From Rhizorhabdus dicambivorans (GTDB lineage: Bacteria; Pseudomonadota; Alphaproteobacteria; Sphingomonadales; Sphingomonadaceae), in assembly GCF_002355275.1 (NCBI RefSeq), contig NZ_CP023449.1:4814001-4878000 (forward strand): 64,000 nucleotides of DNA. Reading direction: 5' to 3'. Both the position numbers and the translations under genes were made by a program. Of this stretch, positions 25,208 through 34,079 are shown in pieces (the first letter of the stretch is position 1; every line of letters begins with the position of its first letter). Below the pieces are notes generated by a model. That model was not told where the DNA came from. It saw nothing but the letters and a program-made list of their open reading frames with translations, and ran no database searches.

Positions 25208-25708
25208 ATGAGCGAAGAGACGGGCGCCGCCGAGACGATGACCAACGGCGAGGATCATCTGCCGCAGGTCGCGCTGATCGCCCAATATGTGAAGGACCTG
25301 TCCTTCGAGAATCCCAATGCGCCCGCCATTTACCAGGCGCCCGAGCAGCCCAAGATCGACGTCCAGTTCAACATCGGATCGCAGCAGGCGGGCGACGACG
25401 TCTACGAGGTCGCGCTCAAGGTGGAGATCACCGCGACCCAGGGCGACCAGACCGCCTATGCGGTCGAGCTGGTCTATGCCGGCCTGTTCGGCATCCGCAA
25501 CGTGCCCGAGGAGCATCTCCCGCCCTTCCTGCTGGCCGAGGCGCCCCGCCTGCTCTTCCCCTTCGCGCGCCGCGTCGCAGCCGATGCGATTCGCGATGGC
25601 AATTTCCCTTCGCTGGTGCTGGAGCCGATCGATTTCGGCGCGCTCTACATGCAGCAGGCCGAACAGCAGGCCCAGCTCGCCGAGTCGCAGCCGGCCGGAG
25701 AGGCTTGA
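25208..25708 (+). CDS. secB: Protein-export chaperone SecB
   Basis: A 166-aa SecB. The start ATG has GGAAAG seven bases upstream; an ATG five codons further upstream (25193) is a less likely start. Family features are the peptide-binding core (SFENPNAPAIYQAPEQPKIDV), ALKVEITATQGDQTAYAVELVYAGLF and the C-terminal Ala/Gln tail. It keeps secretory preproteins unfolded for SecA. It is divergent from the Tim44-like gene. Confidence 0.96.
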   Translation: MSEETGAAETMTNGEDHLPQVALIAQYVKDLSFENPNAPAIYQAPEQPKIDVQFNIGSQQAGDDVYEVALKVEITATQGDQTAYAVELVYAGLFGIRNVPEEHLPPFLLAEAPRLLFPFARRVAADAIRDGNFPSLVLEPIDFGALYMQQAEQQAQLAESQPAGEA

Positions 25709-25711
25709 CCT

Positions 25712-25860
25712 CCCTATCGCGCAGCGATGGGGAGGGGGACCGCGCCGTGGGCGTGGTGGAGGGGTAGTGCGGAACATATGACCTTGGCGCGCAGGGCGAG
25801 GTGGCAAACCCCTCCACCATGCTGCGCATGGTCCCCCTCCCCGCCTTCGGCAGGGAGGAT
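25712..25860. repeat. Large imperfect inverted repeat between secB and murJ
   Basis: Arms GGGGAGGGGGACC...GTGGTGGAGGGGT and ACCCCTCCACCATGC...GGTCCCCCTCCCC are inverted copies, with CCTCCCT / AGGGAGG at the outer ends, across about 150 bases. It fills the secB-murJ gap almost entirely. Such long CCCCTCC-type palindromes occur repeatedly in sphingomonad genomes. It may act as a transcript-end structure. Confidence 0.65.
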
Positions 25861-25870
25861 CTAGAAGAAG

Positions 25871-27448
25871 ATGAACCTCTTCCGCGCCAGCGCCACGATC
25901 GGCGGGCTGACCCTGGTCAGCCGCGTGCTCGGCTTCCTGCGCGACATGCTGATGGCGCGCTTCGTCGGCGCGGGCTTCGCTTCCGACGCCTTCCTGATCG
26001 CCTGGCGCCTGCCCAACCTGTTCCGCGCGCTGTTCGCCGAGGGCGCCTTTTCGGCCGCCTTCGTGCCGATGTTCAACCGCACCGTGGCCGAGGGCGAGGC
26101 GGCGGACCCAGGCAACGGCCTGAAGATCGCGCTGCGCTTCGCCGAGGATGTCCTCTCGGTATTGCTGCCCTTCCTGATCCTGTTCACGGTGATCATGATG
26201 CTGGCGGCCGCGCCGATCGTCTGGGCGATGACGGGCGGCTTCCCGGACGGCGGGCCGGAGAAATTCGAGCTCGCCACCCAATATACGCGGATCACCTTCC
26301 CCTATCTGATGCTGATCTCGCTGGTGTCGCTGCTCGGCGGCATCCTCAACTCGCTCAACCGCTTCTGGGTCAATGCGGCGGCGCCGATCCTGCTCAACCT
26401 CTGCCTGATCGTCGCGCTGCTGTTCTTCCGTGGGCACAGCGACGTGGAAACCGCGCGCACCCAGGCGATCGCCGTGACGGTGTCGGGCGTGCTGCAGCTC
26501 GCCTGGCTGGTGCTGGCCTGCTGGCAGGTGGGCGTCCGCCTGCGCATCCGCCTGCCCCGCCTGAGCCCCGAGGTGAAGCGGCTGCTGGCGCTGATCGGCC
26601 CGGCCGCCATCGGCGCGGGCGCGGTACAGTTCAACCTGCTGATCTCCACCACCCTCGCCGCGCGCTTCCTGCCCGAGGGATCGGTCTCCTACCTCTATTA
26701 CGCCGATCGGCTGAACCAGCTGCCGCTGGGACTGATCGGCATCGGGGTCGGCACCGCGATGTTGCCCAGCCTGTCGCGCCAGCTGGGCGGCGGCGACCAC
26801 AAGGCCGCGCTCGACACCCAGAACCGCGCGATCGAACTGGTGCTGCTGCTCACCCTGCCCGCCACCGCCGGGCTGATGGTGTCGGCGACGCCGCTGATCC
26901 GGGGCCTCCTCCAGCATGGCGTGTTCACCGCCGCCGACACGATCGCCAGCGCCCGCGCGCTTGCCGCCTTCTCGCTGGGCCTGCCCGCCTATGTGCTGAT
27001 CAAGGTGCTGACCCCCGGCTTCTACGCGCGCGCCGACACCAGGACTCCGGTGCGGATCGCGCTGGTGGCTATGCTGGTCAACCTCGCGCTCAACCTGGTG
27101 CTGATCTGGCCGCTCGCCCATGTCGGCCTTGCCCTGTCGACGGCGGTCTCGGCCTGGGTCAACGCGATCCTGCTCTACTGGACGCTGCGCCGCCGCGACC
27201 ATTTCGCCATCGACGCACGGCTGAAGCGGACCGGCCTGCGCCTGATCGCCGCGACGATCGCCATGGCGGCCATGCTCGTCTTCCTGAACCCCTGGATCGA
27301 TCCCTGGACCGGCCGCAGCCTGATCGAGCGGACCCTGGCGTTGCTGGCGCTGATCCTCGCCGGCATGACTGTGTATTTCGCGCTGGTGTTCGGCTTGGGC
27401 GCCTATTCGCTGGCGACCTTGAAGGGGCAGTTGCGCAGGAAGCGCTGA
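25871..27448 (+). CDS. murJ: Lipid II flippase MurJ
   Basis: A 525-aa polytopic membrane protein starting MNLFRASATIGGLTLVSRVLGFLRDMLMARFVGAG, the classic MurJ/MviN N-terminus. It has around 13-14 hydrophobic segments and the GFASDAFLIAWRLPNLFRALFAEGAFSAAFVPM signature. It translocates the peptidoglycan precursor lipid II across the inner membrane. The gene may be co-transcribed with trpS, 144 bases downstream, though a repeat separates them. Confidence 0.96.
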   Translation: MNLFRASATIGGLTLVSRVLGFLRDMLMARFVGAGFASDAFLIAWRLPNLFRALFAEGAFSAAFVPMFNRTVAEGEAADPGNGLKIALRFAEDVLSVLLPFLILFTVIMMLAAAPIVWAMTGGFPDGGPEKFELATQYTRITFPYLMLISLVSLLGGILNSLNRFWVNAAAPILLNLCLIVALLFFRGHSDVETARTQAIAVTVSGVLQLAWLVLACWQVGVRLRIRLPRLSPEVKRLLALIGPAAIGAGAVQFNLLISTTLAARFLPEGSVSYLYYADRLNQLPLGLIGIGVGTAMLPSLSRQLGGGDHKAALDTQNRAIELVLLLTLPATAGLMVSATPLIRGLLQHGVFTAADTIASARALAAFSLGLPAYVLIKVLTPGFYARADTRTPVRIALVAMLVNLALNLVLIWPLAHVGLALSTAVSAWVNAILLYWTLRRRDHFAIDARLKRTGLRLIAATIAMAAMLVFLNPWIDPWTGRSLIERTLALLALILAGMTVYFALVFGLGAYSLATLKGQLRRKR

Positions 27449-27458
27449 CTTTCCAATT

Positions 27459-27541
27459 CGTCGCCCCGGCGGAGGCTGGGGCCGTAAGAGGGACGCGGTG
27501 CGCTGGAGCCCGTGCCGGCCCCGGCCTGCGCCGGGGCGACG
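27459..27541. repeat. REP-like palindrome between murJ and trpS
   Basis: CGTCGCCCCGGCGGAGGCTGGGGCC and GGCCCCGGCCTGCGCCGGGGCGACG are inverted repeats enclosing a short GTGCC-type stem. The class differs in sequence from the GATCCCGGA repeats. The spacer contains GGACGCGGTGCG. Confidence 0.65.
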
Positions 27542-27592
27542 ATATGGGGAAGCCTTGACTCCCCGCGCACGCGCCCCAATAGCCGCGCCATC

Positions 27593-28588
27593 ATGACCCA
27601 CAAGCGCACAGTCTCGGGCATCCAGCCCACCGGCAACCTGCACCTCGGCAACTATCTCGGCGCGATCCGGCGCTGGGTGCAGATGCAGGACGAGGGCGAA
27701 TGCCTGTTCTTCCTGGCCGATCTGCACGCCATCACCGTGCACAATGATCCCACTGCGCTGCGCAACAATATCCGCGAGATGGCGGCGGCGCTGGTCGCCT
27801 GCGGGATCGATCCCGACAAGGCGGTGCTGTTCCGCCAGCGCGACGTGCCCGCCCATGCCGAGCTGTGCTGGCTGCTGAACGGCACCGCGCGGATCGGCTG
27901 GCTGAACCGGATGACCCAGTTCAAGGAGAAGTCAGGCAAGAACCGCGAGGGCGCGTCGATCGGACTCTATGGCTATCCGGTGCTGCAGGCGGCCGATGTG
28001 CTGCTCTACCAGACCACCCATGTTCCCGTGGGCGAGGACCAGAAGCAGCATCTGGAGCTGGCGCGCGACATCGCGGCCAAGTTCAACACCGATTTCGGCG
28101 TCGAGCTGTTCACCCTGCCCGAGCCGGTGATCGGCGGCCCCGCCGCGCGGGTGATGTCGCTGCGCGACGGATCCGCCAAGATGTCCAAGTCCGACCCGTC
28201 GGACATGAGCCGCATCAACCTGACCGACGACGCCGAGACGATCATGTCGAAGGTCCGCAAGGCCAAGACCGATCCCGAGCCGCTGCCCGATACGGTCGAG
28301 GGGCTGGAGGGCCGGCCCGAGGCGCGCAACCTGGTCGGCATCTATGCGGCGATGACCGATGCGACGCCGGCCGAGGTGCTGGCACAGTTCGGTGGGCAGG
28401 GCTTCGGCGCCTTCAAGCCGGCGCTGGGCGAACTGCTGGCGGGCAAGCTGGGGCCGATCGCGGAACGGCTGAAGGAGCTGAAGGCGAACCCGGCCGAGCT
28501 GGACGCGATCCTGGCGAAGGGCGCCGAGAAGGCCCGCGCGCTGGCGGCGCCGACGCTGGCCAAGGCCTATGACGCAATGGGGCTCTGA
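27593..28588 (+). CDS. trpS: Tryptophanyl-tRNA synthetase
   Basis: A 331-aa class I aminoacyl-tRNA synthetase with the HIGH-type motif ([13 protein letters not shown]) and the KMSKS loop ([11 protein letters not shown]). The length is normal. The ATG at 27593 gives [14 protein letters not shown]. It charges tRNA-Trp in the cytoplasm. Nearby genes are murJ and topA; a REP repeat flanks each side. Confidence 0.97.
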   Translation: MTHKRTVSGIQPTGNLHLGNYLGAIRRWVQMQDEGECLFFLADLHAITVHNDPTALRNNIREMAAALVACGIDPDKAVLFRQRDVPAHAELCWLLNGTARIGWLNRMTQFKEKSGKNREGASIGLYGYPVLQAADVLLYQTTHVPVGEDQKQHLELARDIAAKFNTDFGVELFTLPEPVIGGPAARVMSLRDGSAKMSKSDPSDMSRINLTDDAETIMSKVRKAKTDPEPLPDTVEGLEGRPEARNLVGIYAAMTDATPAEVLAQFGGQGFGAFKPALGELLAGKLGPIAERLKELKANPAELDAILAKGAEKARALAAPTLAKAYDAMGL

Positions 28589-28600
28589 CAAAATAACGGA

Positions 28601-28698
28601 CCGTCACCCCTGCGAAGGCAGGGGTCCATGTCTCTCTCCCCCGAGATGGCTTCGGAGAAGAAAGCAGACATGGATTCCTGCCTTCGCAGGAATGACGG
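28601..28698. repeat. REP-like element, GTCACCCC type, copy 1
   Basis: Outer arms CCGTCACCCCTGCGAAGGCAGG and CCTGCCTTCGCAGGAATGACGG are inverted. The inner part contains GGTCCATGTCTCTC and AGACATGGATTCC arms. The same design occurs at 42941-43041. It sits between convergent trpS and topA and ends at the topA stop codon. Confidence 0.75.
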
Positions 28699-31245
28699 TT
28701 ATTCTTTGGCCGCAGCTTTCTTCGCAGGGGCCTTCTTGGCAGCCGGCGCCTTCTTCGGCGCGGCCTTCTTCTTGCCCTTGGCCGGCGGCCCCTTCGCGGC
28801 CCGCGCCGCGAGCAGTTCCAGCGCCTGCTCGGCGGTCAGCTCATCGGGGCTGGCCGACTTCGGCAGGGTCGCGTTGGTCTCGCCGTCGGTGACATAGGGC
28901 CCGAAACGGCCCGCCATCAGCTTGACCTCCTTGCCGGTCACCGGGCTGTCGCCGAAGGTCTTGAGCGGTTCGGTCTTGCCGCGCTGGCGGCCGCCGCCAT
29001 TCGCCGCGTCGGCGAGTTTCGCCACCGCCGCGTTCATGCCCGTCTCGAAAACCTCGGCGGTCGAGCCGAGCCGCGCATATTTGCCGTCATGCGCCAGATA
29101 AGGGCCGAAGCGGCCGATCGAGGCGGTGATCGGGTTGCCGGTTTCCGGGTGAGCACCGATGGTGCGCGGCAGCGACAGCAGCTTCAGCGCCCAGCCGAGA
29201 TCGAGGTCCTCGCCCGGCACGTCCTTCGGGATCGACGATCGCTTGGCATCCTTGCCGTCGCCGAGCTGGATATAGGGGCCGAACCGCCCCGCGCGCTTGC
29301 TGACCTCCATCCCCGTATCGGGATCGGTGCCGATCACCACCGGCCCCGCATCGGCGCCGGCATCGCTCGCGCCGCCCGCCTGGGCGAAGCGGCGGGTATA
29401 TTTGCACTCGGGATAGTTGGAGCAGGCGATGAAGGCGCCGAAGCGCCCGCCGCGTAGCGACAACTGGCCCTGGGTGCAGACCGGGCAGAGGCGCGGATCG
29501 GTGCCGTCGCCCTTGTCGGGGAAAAGATAGGGCGCAAGGAATTCGTCGAGCGCCTTGGTGATGTCCGAGGGCTTCTGCTCCATCACCTCGGCGGTCTTGG
29601 GCTTGAAGTCCTTCCAGAAGGCCTCCAGCACCGCCTGCCAGCCGGCGCGGCCGCCCGAGACGTCGTCCAGGCTCTCCTCCAGCCCGGCGGTGTAGTCGTA
29701 GCTCACATAGCGCTCGAAGAAGCGCTCGAGGAAGCTGGTGACCAGCCGCCCGCTCTCGTTCGGGGTGAAGCGGTTCTTCTCGACCGTCACATAGTCGCGG
29801 TCCTTGAGCGTCTGGAGGATCGAGGCATAGGTCGACGGCCGGCCGATCCCCAGTTCCTCCATCTTCTTCACCAGGCTCGCCTCCGAATAACGCGGCGGCG
29901 GCTGGGTGAAATGCTGCTCCGAATCGACCTTCTTCTTGGCCGGAGCATCGCCCTCCTTGATGCGCGGCAGGCGGCGCGATTCCTCATCACCTTCGTCATC
30001 GCGGCCTTCCTCGTAGAGCGCGAGATAGCCGGGGAAGAGGACGACCTGGCCGGTCGCGCGCAGGCCGTGCTGGCCGGTGCCGTCGACCAGATCGACCGTG
30101 GTCCGTTCCAGCCGCGCCGAAGCCATCTGGCTGGCCAGCGCGCGCTTGAAGATCAGATCGTAGAGCCGGCCATGGTCGCCGCTGCCGGCGCGATCCTTCG
30201 AAAAATCGGTGGGGCGGATCGCCTCATGCGCTTCCTGGGCATTCTTGGCCTTCGCCTGATACTGGCGCGGCTTGTCCGGCACGTAGGAAGCGTCGTAGCG
30301 ATTGGCGATCGCGCCGCGCGCCGCCGAGATGGCGCTGCCGTCCATCTGGACGCCGTCGGTCCGCATATAGGTGATCGCGCCGTCCTCATAGAGCCCCTGC
30401 GCGATGCGCATCGTGTGGCTCGCCGAGAAACCGAGCTTGCGGGCGGCCTCCTGCTGCAGGGTCGAGGTGGTGAAGGGCGGGGAGGGGTTGCGGGTGAGCG
30501 GGCGGGTCTCGATGCTCGCGACCGCGAAGCGGCCGGCCTCGACGTCGGCCTTGGCCTGGGCCGCATCGCCGCCATTGCCGATCGTCAGCCGATCGATCTT
30601 CTGCCCCTTCCAGCGCGCCAGGCGCGCGACGAAGGGGATGCCGTCATGCTCCATGTCGGCGGTGACCGACCAATATTCCTGGGGCTTGAACAGCTCGATC
30701 TCGCGCTCGCGATCGACCACCAGGCGCAGCGCCACCGACTGGACACGGCCTGCGGACTTGGCGCCCGGCAGCTTGCGCCACAGCACCGGCGACAGGGTGA
30801 AGCCGACCAGATAATCGAGCGCGCGTCGGGCCCGATAGGCGTCGATCAGATCGCGATCCAGCTCACGCGGGTTCGCCATCGCCTCGAGGATCGCAGGCTT
30901 GGTGATCGCGTTGAAGGTGACGCGCTGGACATCCTTGGGCAGCGCCTTGCGCTTGGCCAGCACCTCCTGGACATGCCAGCTGATCGCCTCGCCCTCGCGA
31001 TCGGGGTCGGTCGCCAGGATCAGCGTGTCGGCGGACTTCGCCTCATCGGCGATCGCCTTGAGCTGCTTGGTCTTGTCGGCATAGGCCTCCCATTCCATCG
31101 CGAAGCCGTTGTCGGGATCCACCGATCCGTCCTTGGCCGGCAGATCGCGGACATGGCCGTAGGAAGCGAGCACGCGGTGGCCCGGCCCCAGATATTTTTC
31201 GATGGTCTTGGCCTTGGCGGGCGATTCGACGACGACGAGCTTCAT
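28699..31245 (-). CDS. topA: DNA topoisomerase I
   Basis: An 848-aa type IA topoisomerase. The N-terminal Toprim domain starts MKLVVVESPAKAKTIEKYLG. The catalytic tyrosine is in AITYMRTDGVQM. The C-terminal part has a zinc-ribbon region (CPVCTQGQLSLRGGRFGAFIACSNYPECK) and then repeated GRFGPYI units, at least four, and ends in a Lys/Ala/Pro-rich tail. It relaxes negative supercoils. It is the first gene of the minus-strand cluster, followed by dprA upstream in coordinates. Confidence 0.97.
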   Translation of the reverse strand: MKLVVVESPAKAKTIEKYLGPGHRVLASYGHVRDLPAKDGSVDPDNGFAMEWEAYADKTKQLKAIADEAKSADTLILATDPDREGEAISWHVQEVLAKRKALPKDVQRVTFNAITKPAILEAMANPRELDRDLIDAYRARRALDYLVGFTLSPVLWRKLPGAKSAGRVQSVALRLVVDREREIELFKPQEYWSVTADMEHDGIPFVARLARWKGQKIDRLTIGNGGDAAQAKADVEAGRFAVASIETRPLTRNPSPPFTTSTLQQEAARKLGFSASHTMRIAQGLYEDGAITYMRTDGVQMDGSAISAARGAIANRYDASYVPDKPRQYQAKAKNAQEAHEAIRPTDFSKDRAGSGDHGRLYDLIFKRALASQMASARLERTTVDLVDGTGQHGLRATGQVVLFPGYLALYEEGRDDEGDEESRRLPRIKEGDAPAKKKVDSEQHFTQPPPRYSEASLVKKMEELGIGRPSTYASILQTLKDRDYVTVEKNRFTPNESGRLVTSFLERFFERYVSYDYTAGLEESLDDVSGGRAGWQAVLEAFWKDFKPKTAEVMEQKPSDITKALDEFLAPYLFPDKGDGTDPRLCPVCTQGQLSLRGGRFGAFIACSNYPECKYTRRFAQAGGASDAGADAGPVVIGTDPDTGMEVSKRAGRFGPYIQLGDGKDAKRSSIPKDVPGEDLDLGWALKLLSLPRTIGAHPETGNPITASIGRFGPYLAHDGKYARLGSTAEVFETGMNAAVAKLADAANGGGRQRGKTEPLKTFGDSPVTGKEVKLMAGRFGPYVTDGETNATLPKSASPDELTAEQALELLAARAAKGPPAKGKKKAAPKKAPAAKKAPAKKAAAKE

Positions 31246-31310
31246 GGGGTTCGGGCTATCCTCTTACGCATGCGTACACGTACGAGGGTGGATAGCTCGC
31301 GGAAGAGTCG

Positions 31311-32417
31311 TCAAGTGCGGAGACTCACACGGCCACCGGCATGGCGCTCGATCCGGCCGGCCAGTTCGAACTCCAGCAGCACCATCTGCACCGTCGGGGC
31401 GGCGATGCCGCTCTGGCGGATCAGTTCGTCGATCGGCAGCGGCACCGGGCCGAGCAGGTCGAGGATCGCGCCCCGCGCCGAATCGTCCGCTTCGCCGGCC
31501 GGCGGGGCCTGCGGGGGGCCGTCGCCGCGCGGCGATGCCACGCCGCCGCCGATCGGGCTCAGTGCCTCGATGATGTCGTCGGCCGACTGGATCAGGATCG
31601 CGCCTTCGCGGATCAGCAGGTTGCAGCCCTGCGCGCGCGGATCGAGCGGGGATCCCGGCACCGCCATCACCTCGCGGCCGAACTCGGCGGCGAGCCGCGC
31701 GGTGATCAGCGATCCCGATTTCGGCGCCGCCTCCACCACCACCGTCCCCGCCGCGAGGCCGGCGATGATCCGGTTGCGATAGGGGAAATGGCGGGCGCGG
31801 GGTTCGGTGCCCGGCGGCGATTCGGCGATCAGCAGGCCGCGCGTGGCGATGTCGCGCTGCAGCGCCTCATTCTCCGGCGGATAGATATTGTCGAGCCCGC
31901 CGGCGATTACCGCCATGGTGCCGGATGCGATCGAACCGACATGGGCGGCGGTGTCGATCCCGCGCGCCAGGCCCGAGACCACCAGCCAGCCGCGTTCGGA
32001 AAGCCCATGCGCCAGCATCCGTGCGAAGCGCACCGCCGCGCCGCTGGCATTGCGCGCGCCCACGATCGCGATGGCCGGGCGATCGAGCAGCGTGCGATCG
32101 CCCATCAGGGTCAATACCGGCGGAGCGGTGTCGATCTGGTCGAGCAACGCCGGATAGCCGGGTTCGCCACGGAAAAGATGGGCGCCACCCAAGCGCTCGA
32201 CACGGGCCATTTCCGATCCGGCGCTCTCCGCCGAGGGAATGGCGGGCGCTGCGCCGCCGCCGCGACGGGCCAGATCGGGCAGGGCGGCCAGCGCCGCCGC
32301 CCCGCTACCGAAGCGCCGCATCAGATGCGAATAAGCGACGGGGCCGATGCGCGGCGTGCGGATCAACCGCAGCCGGGCGAGGCGTTCCGCTGGATCCAGG
32401 CCGGCCGCCAGGGTCAG
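31311..32417 (-). CDS. dprA: DNA-processing protein DprA
   Basis: About 368 aa with the Rossmann-like DprA domain (IAIVGARNASGAAVRFARMLA, GLARGIDTAAHVGSI, KSGSLITARLAAE, EVMAVPGSPLDPRAQGCNLLI) and a C-terminal winged helix (LLGPVPLPIDELIRQSGIA). The family N-terminus (LTLAAGLDPAERLARLRLI) begins where the plsY gene ends. No ATG, GTG or TTG lies in frame there. A CTG overlapping the plsY TGA (CTGA) is the best-placed start. The first TTG (32366) would drop about 17 conserved residues. DprA loads RecA on incoming DNA in natural transformation. Confidence 0.9.
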   Translation of the reverse strand: MTLAAGLDPAERLARLRLIRTPRIGPVAYSHLMRRFGSGAAALAALPDLARRGGGAAPAIPSAESAGSEMARVERLGGAHLFRGEPGYPALLDQIDTAPPVLTLMGDRTLLDRPAIAIVGARNASGAAVRFARMLAHGLSERGWLVVSGLARGIDTAAHVGSIASGTMAVIAGGLDNIYPPENEALQRDIATRGLLIAESPPGTEPRARHFPYRNRIIAGLAAGTVVVEAAPKSGSLITARLAAEFGREVMAVPGSPLDPRAQGCNLLIREGAILIQSADDIIEALSPIGGGVASPRGDGPPQAPPAGEADDSARGAILDLLGPVPLPIDELIRQSGIAAPTVQMVLLEFELAGRIERHAGGRVSLRT

Positions 32418-33001
32418 CCCTGGCCGACCTTCGGCTCGGTGCCGTCGAGCAGCCGGGCGATGTTGCCGCGATGCTTCCAGACCAGCAGCAGGGTCATCAC
32501 CAGCATCACCAGCACCGCATCGGACTGGCCGCCCAGCGCCGCCGCGATCGGCGCCGCTACCGCCCCCGAAAGCCCGCCGACCGACGAACGCCGGCTGATC
32601 GCGAGCATCGCCAGCCAGACCAGCGCGAAGGCCAGCCCCGCCGGCCACCAGGCGGCAAGCGAGACGCCGAGCATGGTTGCCACACCCTTGCCGCCGTTGA
32701 ACTTCAGCCACAGCGGATAGAGATGGCCGACAAAGGCGGCGAAGCCTGCCCACAAGGCGAGGTCCGGCTGGATCGCCTGAGCGATCAGCACCGCCGCCGC
32801 GCCCTTACCGCCATCGAGCAGCAAGGTCGCGGCCGCCAGCCCCTTGCGGCCGGTGCGCAGCACGTTGGTGGCGCCGATATTGCCCGATCCGATCTGGCGC
32901 AGATCGCCCGCTCCGCCCAGGCGGGTCAGGACGATGCCGAATGGGATCGAGCCGAGCAGATAGGCGCCGAGCAGAATCGCGATGGTAGCCAGCGAAATCA
33001 T
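32414..33001 (-). CDS. plsY: Glycerol-3-phosphate acyltransferase PlsY
   Basis: A 195-aa inner-membrane protein with five-plus helices. PlsY signatures are YLLGSIPFGIVLTRL, GSGNIGATNVLRTGRKGLA, and FNGGKGVATMLGV. The ATG at 33001 gives MISLATIAIL. An ATG six codons upstream (33019) is also possible. It transfers acyl groups from acyl-phosphate to glycerol-3-phosphate, starting phospholipid synthesis. Its stop overlaps the putative dprA start. Confidence 0.94.
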   Translation of the reverse strand: MISLATIAILLGAYLLGSIPFGIVLTRLGGAGDLRQIGSGNIGATNVLRTGRKGLAAATLLLDGGKGAAAVLIAQAIQPDLALWAGFAAFVGHLYPLWLKFNGGKGVATMLGVSLAAWWPAGLAFALVWLAMLAISRRSSVGGLSGAVAAPIAAALGGQSDAVLVMLVMTLLLVWKHRGNIARLLDGTEPKVGQG

Positions 33002-33161
33002 CGGTAATCCGTCACGCATCCCCAAGAGCGCGCAGCATAATCGATGCGGCCCCGCACGCAACACGCACAAATGCACAGAAAGTTACGGGGGCGACATGAC
33101 GCCATGGCGGCGCGCCATGCGACGGTTGCGGTTCCCGATATGCGGCCCTAATTGAGGCGCG

Positions 33162-33956
33162 ATGGCCGATGATCGCCCGATCCTGATGTTCGATTCCGGG
33201 GTGGGCGGCCTGTCCGTGCTCGCGCCGACGCGGGCGCTGCTGCCCCAGGCATCCTTCGTCTATGTCGCGGACAATGGCGGCTTTCCCTATGGCATCCGCA
33301 GCGAGGCCGAGATAGCGGCACGGGTGCCGGCCCTGCTGGGTCGCCTGGTCGAACGGCATCGGCCACGGCTGGTCGTGATCGCCTGCAACACCGCCTCGAC
33401 GATCGCACTGACCGCGGTGCGCGCCGCGCTGGATCTGCCGGTGGTCGGCACCGTCCCCGCGATCAAGCCCGCCGCCGCCCTGTCGAAAAGCCGCGCGATC
33501 GGCGTGCTGGGCACCGACGCGACCGTCCGCCAGCCCTATGTCGACGATCTTTCGGCACGCTTCGCATCCGACTGTCTGGTGATCCGCCACGGCTCGGCCC
33601 GGCTGGTCGAACTGGCCGAGGCGAAGCTGCGCGGAGAGGCGACAGACCCTGCCGACTATGCCGAGGTGCTCGCCGGGCTGCTCGGCCAGCCGGGCGGCGA
33701 GCGGATCGATACGGTGGTGCTGGCCTGCACCCATTTCCCGCTGGTGGAGGAGGAACTTGCCCGCGCCGCGCCGCGCCCGCTGCGCTTCGTCGATGGCGGC
33801 CCCGGCATCGCCCGCCGCGTCGCCCATCTGACCGAAGGCCAGGACTGGCCGGCCGAATCGAAGGGGGAGTTCGTCTTCACGGCCCCCGCCGAGGCCGGCG
33901 ATGCGCTGCGGACGGAGCTGGCGGCGCGGGGCCTGGGCACCCTGTCGACGCTGTAA
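33162..33956 (+). CDS. murI: Glutamate racemase
   Basis: A 264-aa cytoplasmic enzyme with the two catalytic-cysteine motifs VIACNTASTIAL and VVLACTHFPLVEEEL, plus the N-terminal FDSGVGGLSVL. It makes D-glutamate for peptidoglycan. It is divergent from plsY. A small gap separates it from hemA. Confidence 0.95.
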   Translation: MADDRPILMFDSGVGGLSVLAPTRALLPQASFVYVADNGGFPYGIRSEAEIAARVPALLGRLVERHRPRLVVIACNTASTIALTAVRAALDLPVVGTVPAIKPAAALSKSRAIGVLGTDATVRQPYVDDLSARFASDCLVIRHGSARLVELAEAKLRGEATDPADYAEVLAGLLGQPGGERIDTVVLACTHFPLVEEELARAAPRPLRFVDGGPGIARRVAHLTEGQDWPAESKGEFVFTAPAEAGDALRTELAARGLGTLSTL

Positions 33957-34079
33957 CCTTCCCTTCGAATCCGACGATCGAATAAAGCGAATCGTTCGCA
34001 CTGGAATTCGAACCGCCAAGGCCGTAAAAGCAGCCCGATTCAGCCCCTTGGCAAAGCGGGGCAGTTGGGAGCAAGGCTC

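Noticed and set aside
25709-25870. CRISPR-like array in the secB-murJ gap
   Set aside because: The repeats are inverted, not direct, and there are no regular spacers. No cas genes are nearby.
25133-27856. 907-aa open frame on the minus strand opposite secB and murJ
   Set aside because: It is a shadow frame rich in Gln, Arg and His, opposite two clear genes.
32418-32753. DprA start at the ATG at 32753
   Set aside because: This would overlap plsY by 340 bases and adds low-complexity sequence unlike DprA.
33957-34079. Possible tRNA before hemA (segment with TTCGAAC)
   Set aside because: I could not fold a complete cloverleaf or find matching acceptor ends.
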